In this document: positions 1-5,859 of the stretch, piece by piece | Position numbering within the stretch: the stretch's first letter is position 1 | How the letters are laid out: each line of letters opens with the position of its first letter | From: JBBQHM01 sp038323965 | GTDB lineage: Bacteria > Verrucomicrobiota > Verrucomicrobiia > Chthoniobacterales > UBA10450 | NCBI GenBank assembly: GCA_038323965.1 | Contig: JBBQHM010000080.1 | Coordinates: 1 to 10,437 of the forward strand | DNA: 10,437 nt | Direction of reading: 5' to 3' | Notes under the pieces: model-generated | What the model was told of the DNA's origin: nothing | Databases searched by the model: none | Seen by the model: only the letters and a program-made list of their open reading frames with translations | Position numbers and translations under genes: made by a program

Positions 1-275
1 TTAAGATAATTCGTCCAGTCGGTCACCAGCACCGTGCTGCCAGCACCTTTCGCCGTTTCGATCGCGTATTGCTCCACCGCGGCCTCGATCAACCTAAGAT
101 CGTTCTTCACCGTAGCTGCTTGTGAACGCTTGCGCGCGCGCCTGAATCCCGGCACGGCGATCGCCGCCAGAAGCGCGATAATCGCGACCACGATCATGAT
201 CTCGACAAGCGTAAACGCCCGCATTCTGCGCGCGTTCCCCCACAGTGTGTGCCGAGCCGACCCGTAAAATCCCAT
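1..275 (-). CDS. Type II secretion/type IV pilin-like pseudopilin, cut by the left edge
   Basis: The minus-strand frame encodes the classical prepilin methylation motif FTLVEIMIVVAIIALLAAIA, with the conserved Glu five residues after the cleavage point. A basic leader (GNARRMRA) precedes it, and the stretch VPGFRRARKRSQ follows. Next comes an amphipathic region (NDLRLIEAAVEQYAIE) typical of the long N-terminal pilin helix. Such proteins are processed by a prepilin peptidase and assembled into a periplasmic pseudopilus. The cleavage position is Ala-Phe, not the usual Gly-Phe. The frame is still open at base 1, so the C-terminal domain is missing. I chose ATG 275 because GGTGA lies six bases upstream. 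ATG 281 and ATG 224 (directly before RAFTLVE) are alternatives. The next gene upstream on the same strand is another pseudopilin, about 75 bases away, so co-transcription is likely. Confidence 0.85.
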   Translation of the reverse strand, partial: MGFYGSARHTLWGNARRMRAFTLVEIMIVVAIIALLAAIAVPGFRRARKRSQAATVKNDLRLIEAAVEQYAIETAKGAGSTVLVTDWTNYL

Positions 276-351
276 AAGCATTCACCGCAAAATGCGGAAA
301 CCGCTTTAAAGCAGGTTCGATGCTCAGGGCGCCGGCGATCAGGGTTGACCG

Positions 352-903
352 CTACTTGCCGGCATTGGCAACGACGGTCTTCAGGTCGCTAATACTTCCG
401 TCAGCGAAAATGATAAGATTGCCGTGACCGTGCACATCGCCGACTTCGACGAACCATGGCTGACGCGGCCACTGGTGTGGGGTCGTGGGCTTGTCGTCAA
501 AAGCGGTGCCAATATAGTCAACACGCATGGTGTCAGGCTGAGAGTAGTCCGGGTTTCCCAGCAGATTTTGCGAAGTAGGACAAATGAACGTTTTCGCAGT
601 TACCTTGTACTGGCTTACCGCTTCCAACCACTTACTCGCAAAAGCCGCGTCCGCTGATTCATCCTCGGATGCGAGACTAATTTGCGGCCATTGATTGTTG
701 TCCTGCAAATACAGTCCGACTGCTACATGCAAATTCTTAAGATTTGCCATGCACTGAATCCGCTGTGCGCGAGCACGCAAAGTAGATATCACCGGGGTTA
801 TGATCGCTACCAGAACCGCTACGATTGCCACTACAATCCCAAGCTCGAGTAACGTAAACGCCGACAGGCCTACGTTGTCACCAACGGCTGAGCGCGACGA
901 CAC
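352..903 (-). CDS. Pseudopilin with N-terminal methylation motif and H-X9-DG C-terminal motif
   Basis: This 183-residue protein has a 15-residue leader, then FTLLELGIVVAIVAVLVAII (residues 16-35) with Glu20 at position +5 of the mature protein. That is the prepilin peptidase signature, again with Ala before Phe. RARAQRIQCMANLKNLHVAV is the typical continuation of the helix. Near the C-terminus His158 is followed after nine residues by Asp168-Gly169. This is exactly the spacing of the H-X9-DG prepilin-associated domain, which is expanded in Planctomycetes and Verrucomicrobia. CPTSQ at 109-113 resembles the Cys-Pro segment usual in that family. The likely role is a minor pseudopilin or surface fibre subunit; its partner is unknown. 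It begins at a GTG directly after the TAA of the gene at 904-1524 with no spacer, so translation is probably coupled. Confidence 0.88.
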   Translation of the reverse strand: MSSRSAVGDNVGLSAFTLLELGIVVAIVAVLVAIITPVISTLRARAQRIQCMANLKNLHVAVGLYLQDNNQWPQISLASEDESADAAFASKWLEAVSQYKVTAKTFICPTSQNLLGNPDYSQPDTMRVDYIGTAFDDKPTTPHQWPRQPWFVEVGDVHGHGNLIIFADGSISDLKTVVANAGK

Positions 904-1524
904 TTACAGACGCGTTTGTTGATAACCGTGAACGACATATGCAATGTCGTCATCAACAGAATTTACAGTAAGAGAGAATTGAATATCCGCGCTTCCCTTG
1001 AGGCGTACGTTGCTTGATCCGAAGCGCGTTAAATTCTCCACCGTTTTAGCCTTCATACCGCCTGAAGCTGTCGCGCTGTATGTAACAGTCTTGTACGTCG
1101 TCGTGGTCGTCGTTACGCCTGTTGACGATGTTTCTGTCTTTACGCTGTCAATCACCTGACTCTGATATGTAAAGCTGCCTGCAAAGAGGCCCGTGATCTT
1201 TCCATTCTTAGGATCCGCGGTGGCCGTTATCGTTCCGACGTAAGCTTCGCCCTGGTCGAAAACTACAAAAGGGCCTGTTGAACTGCCGCTCTTCGGAACT
1301 GTTAACGCGAAGACGCCTATCGAATTAGCACCGCACCGTCCTGTAGGAGTCGGCGACGGCGCAGCAGTACAAGACAACGGATTGAGAACTCCCGCGTAAG
1401 TACCTGCGACCGACCCAGCTCGGCCGTAATCGGGCCCCCCGCTGATGGCAAGTGACAGCGCGGCAAGCAGAAATATTCCGCACGTCGAGGCCGCGACGTG
1501 TTCGATGCGCGATTTCACGAGCAT
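904..1524 (-). CDS. Exported protein of unknown function, abutting a pseudopilin gene
   Basis: I do not recognise a named family. The 206-residue product starts with basic residues and a hydrophobic stretch (GIFLLAALSLAIS, about 16-28) that would serve as a signal peptide or N-terminal anchor. The mature part is rich in Gly, Ser, Thr and Val with alternating polar and hydrophobic residues (GTYAGVL, SIGVFALTVPKSG, GTITATADPKNGKITGLFAG), suggesting an all-beta fold. Cys52 and Cys64 flank a Pro/Thr-rich turn and could form a disulphide. A run of six Thr occurs at 138-143. The ATG at 1524 has no clear ribosome binding site. The TAA stop touches the GTG start of the H-X9-DG pseudopilin, which suggests the two products act together. 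An outer-surface or pseudopilus-associated role is inference from position only. Confidence 0.75.
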   Translation of the reverse strand: MLVKSRIEHVAASTCGIFLLAALSLAISGGPDYGRAGSVAGTYAGVLNPLSCTAAPSPTPTGRCGANSIGVFALTVPKSGSSTGPFVVFDQGEAYVGTITATADPKNGKITGLFAGSFTYQSQVIDSVKTETSSTGVTTTTTTYKTVTYSATASGGMKAKTVENLTRFGSSNVRLKGSADIQFSLTVNSVDDDIAYVVHGYQQTRL

Positions 1525-1582
1525 TAATTAAGAAGCGTCAAGCCCTTTGGTCAATGTGAAACGGTTCGGCCAGGGAACTCCG

Positions 1583-2278
1583 CTAATTCACCCAGCGACC
1601 GTCGGCGGAAGTGAGGATCGGCAGTTCTTCCATCATGAACTGCGTTTTGCCGATCGCGCCGATCATGCGGACGCCGGTGGCGGCGCGCCATTTCTTTGAC
1701 ATGCTTTCGCCAGTGTGACAGCCCCAGCTTTTCACATAAGCGTCGCGCGCAATAACCCCACGATTGATTTTCGCGAACTGCATCTCGTGCAGATACGATT
1801 TCGCTGAGCTGTCGACGTTGCTGCTGTAATCGAACATGAAGCACGCCTTGTTGGAGTGACCGAAATACTCGAACCCGCCGACCTTCATCACGTTCCGCGG
1901 CTGGCCGTTGTTCAGGTAATTGATGACGTCGTTGCCGTCTTTGATCCAGACGAGGTTCAGGTTGAATTTGTCGCGCACGGAATTGATGTGCTCGATGAGG
2001 TCCTGGTGTTCCTGCGGGGCGCGGTCGAGATAGCCTTGCTTGTAGATGAGCCAGGTTATTTTGCCGTTCGGCAGTTGATCGCGCACCTGCTCGGTGCGGA
2101 TGCGCGCGGCGCGCACGAAGTTTGCCCACCAGTGATCGTGGGGCTGGGTTTTATATTTCTCCCACTGATAAAGGGAAGGACCACCGACGAGGATGATGTA
2201 TTCGCTGTTGGTGGACGCGGCAGAAGCGCGCCCGACAATCGGGAGCAGGCAAAGCAGTAAAACAAGGGGGAAACGCAT
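1583..2278 (-). CDS. Exported protein with a caspase-like (clan CD) His/Cys pair, putative cysteine peptidase
   Basis: The 231-residue product begins with a clean signal peptide (MRFPLVLLLCLLPIVGRASA, cleavage near residue 20). I chose ATG 2278 because it gives this compact signal; a GTG at 2296 would add six residues. The mature part starts with a beta strand (EYIILVGG), then a helix-rich segment. Next come EYFGHSN with His141 and VKSWGCHTGES with Cys187. A His after a hydrophobic strand and, 46 residues later, a Cys after another strand in a Gly-Cys-x-Thr-Gly context match the catalytic layout of caspase-like and CHAT-type peptidases. The fold call is inference: the usual His-Gly is His-Ser here, and no family was confirmed. 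At 231 residues it would be little more than a bare catalytic domain. It lies 141 bases after lysA and 58 bases before the exported protein gene at 904-1524, on the same strand. Confidence 0.7.
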   Translation of the reverse strand: MRFPLVLLLCLLPIVGRASAASTNSEYIILVGGPSLYQWEKYKTQPHDHWWANFVRAARIRTEQVRDQLPNGKITWLIYKQGYLDRAPQEHQDLIEHINSVRDKFNLNLVWIKDGNDVINYLNNGQPRNVMKVGGFEYFGHSNKACFMFDYSSNVDSSAKSYLHEMQFAKINRGVIARDAYVKSWGCHTGESMSKKWRAATGVRMIGAIGKTQFMMEELPILTSADGRWVN

Positions 2279-2338
2279 GGAATGAGAGAGCAGCACTATT
2301 CGTGCTGACTGCGAAAATCCGCAAGTGCATCGGTAATT

Positions 2339-2390
2339 GGCAGGGCGGGTGCCCGCCTGCCTCCAAAGCGTGGCGACCGCTGCGGTTGCC
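2339..2390. repeat. Tandem double-hairpin palindromic repeat (REP-like) downstream of lysA
   Basis: Two hairpins stand side by side. The first (2339-2361) has a ten-pair GC-rich stem with one bulged G. The second (2372-2390) pairs GGCGACCGC with GCGGTTGCC through nine pairs, one of them a G-T, around a single base. The two are separated by ten bases. No T-run follows on the minus strand, so this does not look like an ordinary intrinsic terminator. Paired GC-rich palindromes between genes are the hallmark of REP/BIME-type dispersed repeats. Copy number cannot be judged from this window. Confidence 0.65.
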
Positions 2391-2419
2391 CTACAATAAA
2401 TGGGAAAGGTGAGACGCCG

Positions 2420-3706
2420 CTACCACTCCGGATCGATCTCGCCACGGACGATATCTTCGATCGATTGGCGTGCGCGCACCGTGGCAAATTTATCGCCGCG
2501 CACCAACACTTCCGCCGGCAACGGTCGCGAGTTATAATTTGAGGCCATGACAAATCCGTAGGCGCCAGCGCTCATCACTGCGAGAAGATCGCCCGCCCCG
2601 ACTTCGGGCAGCTCCCGATCCTGCGCGAAGAAATCGCCCGATTCGCAGACCGGCCCGACCACATCGTATTTCGTGATGGAGTTGCCACTGCTCTCGCGCA
2701 CAGGAACAATCTCGTGAAAACTACCGTAAAGCGCAGGCCGAATCAGGTCGTTCATGCCGGCATCGATAATCGCGAAATGCTTTTCGCCGGTGTGCTTTAG
2801 GTGGCGCACGCGCGTCAGTAAAACGCCGGCGTTTCCCACCAGCAACCGTCCCGGTTCGAGCAAAATGCGCAGCCCGAGGTCGCGCAACGGCGGCACGATC
2901 GCATTTGCGTAATCGCGGATGGAAAGCGCCGGCTCACCTTTCCACCAATCGACGCTGCCGCTGGCAAACGAAGCTTCGTAGACGATCCCCAAGCCGCCGC
3001 CGATACTGAAGAATTCGATCCCGCATCGCGCCTTCAACTCGCGCACCAGCGGCGCCACCTTCGCAATCGCGGCAACGAATGGTTTCGCATCGGTAATCTG
3101 CGAACCGATGTGCATCTGCACTCCGCGCACGGAGATGTTCTCCAGCGCCAGCGCCCGTTCATAAACTGAGCGGACGCGATCGAGCGCGATCCCGAATTTG
3201 TTCTCGTGTTTGCCGGTCGAAATGTATTTGTGCGTCGACGCTTCGACATCGGGGTTTACCCGCAGCGCGACCGGGGCGCGCACACTTTTCGTGTGGGCAA
3301 TTTCGTTGATGTATTCGAGCTCCGCTTCGCTCTCGACATTAAAGGAATAGACGCGCTGCTCGAGGGCGTAGTCGATTTCCTCGCGCGACTTTCCGACACC
3401 GGCAAAGGTGCACGTGGTCGGATCGCCACCCGCTCTGATCACGCGAAAAAGTTCGCCGCCGGAAACGATGTCGAATCCGGCACCTTCATCGCGAAGTAAG
3501 CGAAGAATCGCGCGATTCGAATTCGCCTTTACCGCATAACAGATCTGGTGATCGAGGTCGCCGAGCGCGGAATGGAGTCGGCGATAATGATCGGCAATCG
3601 TGGTCGCGCTGTAGACATAAACCGGCGTCCCGACCTCTTCCGCGATGGCGTCGAGATCCACGTTTTCGCAATGCAACGAGTCGTCGTGATATCGAAACGA
3701 ATGCAT
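2420..3706 (-). CDS. lysA: Diaminopimelate decarboxylase
   Basis: LysA is a cytoplasmic PLP enzyme that decarboxylates meso-diaminopimelate to L-lysine, the last step of lysine synthesis. The 428-residue length is normal for the family. The PLP lysine is Lys60 in CYAVKANSN. Other fold-type III decarboxylase landmarks are VSGGEL (81-86), HIGSQI with His199, the phosphate-binding GGGLG (236-240), EPGR (284-287), GPVCESGDF with the catalytic Cys354 contributed to the partner subunit, and GAYGF with Tyr383. All key residues are present, so it should be active. A short insertion (about 245-258, GSVDWWKGE) precedes the EPGR strand. The start at ATG 3706 is preceded only by a weak AGG. Both flanks carry palindromic repeats. 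The neighbouring genes are not part of lysine synthesis, so this is a lone lysA. Confidence 0.96.
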   Translation of the reverse strand: MHSFRYHDDSLHCENVDLDAIAEEVGTPVYVYSATTIADHYRRLHSALGDLDHQICYAVKANSNRAILRLLRDEGAGFDIVSGGELFRVIRAGGDPTTCTFAGVGKSREEIDYALEQRVYSFNVESEAELEYINEIAHTKSVRAPVALRVNPDVEASTHKYISTGKHENKFGIALDRVRSVYERALALENISVRGVQMHIGSQITDAKPFVAAIAKVAPLVRELKARCGIEFFSIGGGLGIVYEASFASGSVDWWKGEPALSIRDYANAIVPPLRDLGLRILLEPGRLLVGNAGVLLTRVRHLKHTGEKHFAIIDAGMNDLIRPALYGSFHEIVPVRESSGNSITKYDVVGPVCESGDFFAQDRELPEVGAGDLLAVMSAGAYGFVMASNYNSRPLPAEVLVRGDKFATVRARQSIEDIVRGEIDPEW

Positions 3707-3724
3707 GGTCCGCCTAGTTTAGCA

Positions 3725-3816
3725 GTCATCCTGAGCGAAGCGTAGCGGAGTCGAAGGACCCCGTGGCGTTACCTGTTCCCTTAGCGACGCGGTCCCTCGG
3801 CTTCGCTCGGGATGAC
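3725..3816. repeat. Long inverted-repeat element overlapping the 3' end of the metal permease gene
   Basis: The outer arms GTCATCCTGAGCGAAG (3725-3740) and CTTCGCTCGGGATGAC (3801-3816) pair along all 16 positions with one G-T. Inner arms GGACC (3756-3760) and GGTCC (3791-3795) also pair. Sequences of this type, a GTCATCCTGAGCGAAG end joined to a TCGAAGGACC segment, occur as dispersed repeats in many bacterial genomes. A diverged relative is present at 5705-5818. The right arm is translated as the end of the permease. Confidence 0.75.
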
Positions 3817-4629
3817 CGTTTGTTTATGTCGCAGTAATCCAACAAGCGACAGGAGCACGAGCAGCCCCCCGAAAGTGCAGACAATGGCCGCGCCCGAAGG
3901 CAGATCGCCATAGAACGACCAGAAGAGGCCGCCTATCCCGCCCATGAGCGAGACGAGCCAGCCGAGCAGAAGACGGTTGCGCAGCGAGCGCGCAAGATTG
4001 ATGCCGCACACTGCCGGAACAATCAGGTAACTGAAGATGAGAAGCACGCCTGCGATCCGAACAAAGCTCGTCACCACTAGTCCAAACGCCGCGTAAAACA
4101 GAAAATCCCACCAGCGCACGCGCAGACCTTTTTCGTAGGCGGCATCGCGATCGAAGGAAACGATGAGGAAATTGCGGCGCAGGACAAAATGTAAAACGCC
4201 GACCGCGCCAAAAAGCGCGAAACATTTCCAGACTTCAAGCGGTGTGACGAGGAGGATGTTACCAACGAGCATGGTTTTGATTTGCTCGTCGCCCTCCGCG
4301 GCGCGGCTCAGGAGGAGGACGGCCGCCGCGGCCGCGACCACGTAGGCGATGCCGATGACTGCTTCCTGCGGCACTTTGCTCGCGCGTTTCCCGGTTAACG
4401 AGAATAATGCAGCGGCACAAATGGTAAACCCGAGCCCGATGGCGAAAGTGGCCGGGCTTTGCAGATCGAAGCGAAATAAGAGCGCGACGCAGATTCCAAG
4501 CGAAGCCATCTGCGCCATCGCGATATCGATGAAAATGATGCCGCGCTGCACGACATGAAGTCCGAGGTAAACCAGCAGCCAGGGCAACAGCACACAGGCC
4601 ACGATAGGCCAAAACATTACGTCCCACAT
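3781..4629 (-). CDS. ABC-3 family metal (zinc/manganese-type) transporter permease
   Basis: This 282-residue inner-membrane protein has about eight hydrophobic segments and belongs to the ZnuB/TroC/MntB-type permease family. Family landmarks are the early QRGIIFIDIAMAQMASLG stretch, SFDRDAAYEKGLR before the middle helices, SYLIVPAVCG, and GDLPSGAAIV before the last helix. It would form the channel for divalent metal delivered by the binding protein encoded just upstream at 4775-5671. The start is ATG 4629 with GGAG six bases upstream. The frame stays open to 4731, but that part only translates a repeat element. The last eleven residues (VIPSEAEGPRR) and the stop codon come from the repeat at 3725-3816. 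So the native C-terminus was replaced or extended by a few residues after the last helix, probably harmlessly. No ATPase gene accompanies it. Confidence 0.9.
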   Translation of the reverse strand: MWDVMFWPIVACVLLPWLLVYLGLHVVQRGIIFIDIAMAQMASLGICVALLFRFDLQSPATFAIGLGFTICAAALFSLTGKRASKVPQEAVIGIAYVVAAAAAVLLLSRAAEGDEQIKTMLVGNILLVTPLEVWKCFALFGAVGVLHFVLRRNFLIVSFDRDAAYEKGLRVRWWDFLFYAAFGLVVTSFVRIAGVLLIFSYLIVPAVCGINLARSLRNRLLLGWLVSLMGGIGGLFWSFYGDLPSGAAIVCTFGGLLVLLSLVGLLRHKQTVIPSEAEGPRR

Positions 4630-4635
4630 AGTCGA

Positions 4636-4639
4636 CTCC
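4636..4639 (-). promoter_or_regulatory. Ribosome binding site of the metal permease gene
   Basis: GGAG on the minus strand lies six bases before ATG 4629. It fixes that start and touches the end of the palindromic element at 4640. Confidence 0.6.
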
Positions 4640-4751
4640 GGGGAGCGCACGCGCCCTCGCGTGCTGGTTTCGGCGCCTCGCCGAAACCATCTTGGAAAAG
4701 TTCGCGATGGCGAGGGCGCCATCGCCGGCACGCGAGGCGCGTGCGCTCCCC
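4640..4751. repeat. Compound palindromic element folding into three stems
   Basis: The outer arms (4640-4664 and 4728-4751) are complementary over 24 pairs with one extra C in the left arm. Between them are two independent perfect hairpins: 4666-4688 (GGTTTCGGCG against CGCCGAAACC, three-base loop) and 4704-4725 (GCGATGGCG against CGCCATCGC, four-base loop), joined by about 15 unpaired bases. The whole would form a branched cruciform or a clover-like RNA. It fills most of the gap between the binding-protein and permease genes. No coding role is seen. A non-autonomous mobile repeat is the likeliest explanation, but no transposase is present in the window. Confidence 0.75.
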
Positions 4752-4774
4752 AGCAAAAGAAGTGAAACCGCTCA

Positions 4775-5671
4775 TTACTTCATCGCGGCCGCCAGCCGCG
4801 CCACCAGCGTGTCCATCAGTTTCACATAGGTGTCGGTATCGGGAAGCGCGCCCGGATATTGCGCGAAATCGGCGATTTTCGCGCCCGACGAACTCGCCGC
4901 TTTCTCCGCAATTTTCCGATCGTGAAACGGCTCAACGATGATGGCTTTAATCTTCTGCGCCTTCATCTGCCCAATGACTTCCGCGAGGTGGGAAGGCGAG
5001 GGCGGAATGCCGGGCTTGGGCTCGAGGAAAAGGTTGATGTTCAAACCGAAGCGATGCGCGAAGTAGGGCCACGAATCGTGATAGGCGACGACGGTCTGGC
5101 CTTTGAACGGAAGCAACGCGGTGCCCCATTCCTGCAACTTGGCGTTGATCGTTGCTTCAAACTTTTTGTAGTTCGCGTCATATGCGGCAGCATTCGACGG
5201 ATCGACCGCCGAGAAAGCCTGCGCGATGTGTTGGGCGACCGCCTTCGCGATGATCGGATCGATGGTAAAGTGCGGGTTCCCGAGCGCGTGCACGTCGCCC
5301 GCCGCGCGCGTCAGGTTACCCGGCACTCCCGTTAGCTTCACCCCGGCGGACGCCTCCACTCGCCCGGGCTTGCCGGCCTCGATCTTCGGGTTGCGCGCAT
5401 TCTGCAGCAACGGAGGCAGCCATCCAATTTCAAGTTCGGCACCACCGTCGATCAGCACATCCGCACTTCGCAACGCCACTACGAAGCTAGGCCGCGCATC
5501 AACAAAGTGGGGATCTTCCGTCGGCTTCGCCAGAACGGTGACATCAATTTTATCGCCGCCTATCTCGCGCGCCAGCGCACCCAAGTCTGGCAGAGTGGAG
5601 ACGACGTTGAGCTTCGCTTGTGCGACAGTACTAACGAGAATTATAGAGAGGATTAAGAGGAGTTTTTTCAT
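4775..5671 (-). CDS. Periplasmic zinc/manganese-type metal-binding protein (ZnuA-like) of an ABC transporter
   Basis: This 298-residue protein has a signal peptide (MKKLLLILSIILVSTVAQA, cut near residue 19) and the cluster A-I solute-binding fold. It captures divalent metal in the periplasm and hands it to the permease. The family opening VVSTLPDLGALAREIGGDKI is clear. Likely metal ligands are His55 (EDPHFVD), His134 (GNPHFTID) and His198 (AYHDSWPYF). Three His favour zinc over manganese by family precedent, but this is inference. EPKPGIPPSPSHL (217-229) is another family signature. The long His-rich loop of E. coli ZnuA is absent. ATG 5671 has only a weak GAAG upstream. The gene lies 103 bases before the repeat-filled gap leading to the permease. 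No ATPase gene follows or precedes it, and no clear Zur-type operator was seen. Confidence 0.92.
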   Translation of the reverse strand: MKKLLLILSIILVSTVAQAKLNVVSTLPDLGALAREIGGDKIDVTVLAKPTEDPHFVDARPSFVVALRSADVLIDGGAELEIGWLPPLLQNARNPKIEAGKPGRVEASAGVKLTGVPGNLTRAAGDVHALGNPHFTIDPIIAKAVAQHIAQAFSAVDPSNAAAYDANYKKFEATINAKLQEWGTALLPFKGQTVVAYHDSWPYFAHRFGLNINLFLEPKPGIPPSPSHLAEVIGQMKAQKIKAIIVEPFHDRKIAEKAASSSGAKIADFAQYPGALPDTDTYVKLMDTLVARLAAAMK

Positions 5672-5704
5672 AAGATAACTTCGGGAACGTTGCGCTTAAA
5701 TTCC

Positions 5705-5818
5705 GTCATCCCGACCGGAGTGGAGGGACCCCGCTGCCGGTGTAAGTTCATCCAAGGTCGCGTGAGGTGTCACCGACAGTGAGGTCCTTCGACTGCGCTG
5801 CGCTGCGCTCAGGATGAC
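5705..5818. repeat. Long imperfect inverted repeat between the porin-like and binding-protein genes
   Basis: The ends GTCATCCCGACCGGAG (5705-5720) and the right arm ending CAGGATGAC (5818) are inverted relatives of each other and of the element at 3725-3816. Inner segments CTGCCGGTG and CACCGACAG also pair. The right arm contains a short tandem run of TGCGC units. It occupies most of the 188-base gap and sits downstream of the porin-like gene. No T-run suggests an intrinsic terminator. Translated in other frames it gives the HPERSAAQSKD type of string often mistaken for protein. Confidence 0.7.
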
Positions 5819-5859
5819 AGCAGATAGTGCGCTTCGCATTTTGTGACAAAGGCGCATAG

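Noticed and set aside
294..304. Short hairpin GCGG-AAA-CCGC between the two pseudopilin genes as a terminator
   Set aside because: The stem is only four pairs and the following run on the minus strand is just ATTTT; too weak to call.
1551..2129. Arg-rich minus-strand frame overlapping the caspase-like gene
   Set aside because: Low-complexity Arg/His composition and full overlap with a frame that has a signal peptide and motifs; it is a shadow frame.
2339..2390. Intrinsic terminator of lysA
   Set aside because: Stable hairpins are present but no T-run follows on the transcribed strand; a REP-like repeat explains it better.
3206..3499. Plus-strand open frame inside lysA
   Set aside because: It is antisense to well-conserved LysA sequence, has no recognisable protein features and no ribosome binding site was sought or seen.
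4630..4731. Extension of the metal permease to an ATG at 4731
   Set aside because: The added 34 residues only translate the compound palindrome, and ATG 4629 has its own GGAG six bases upstream.
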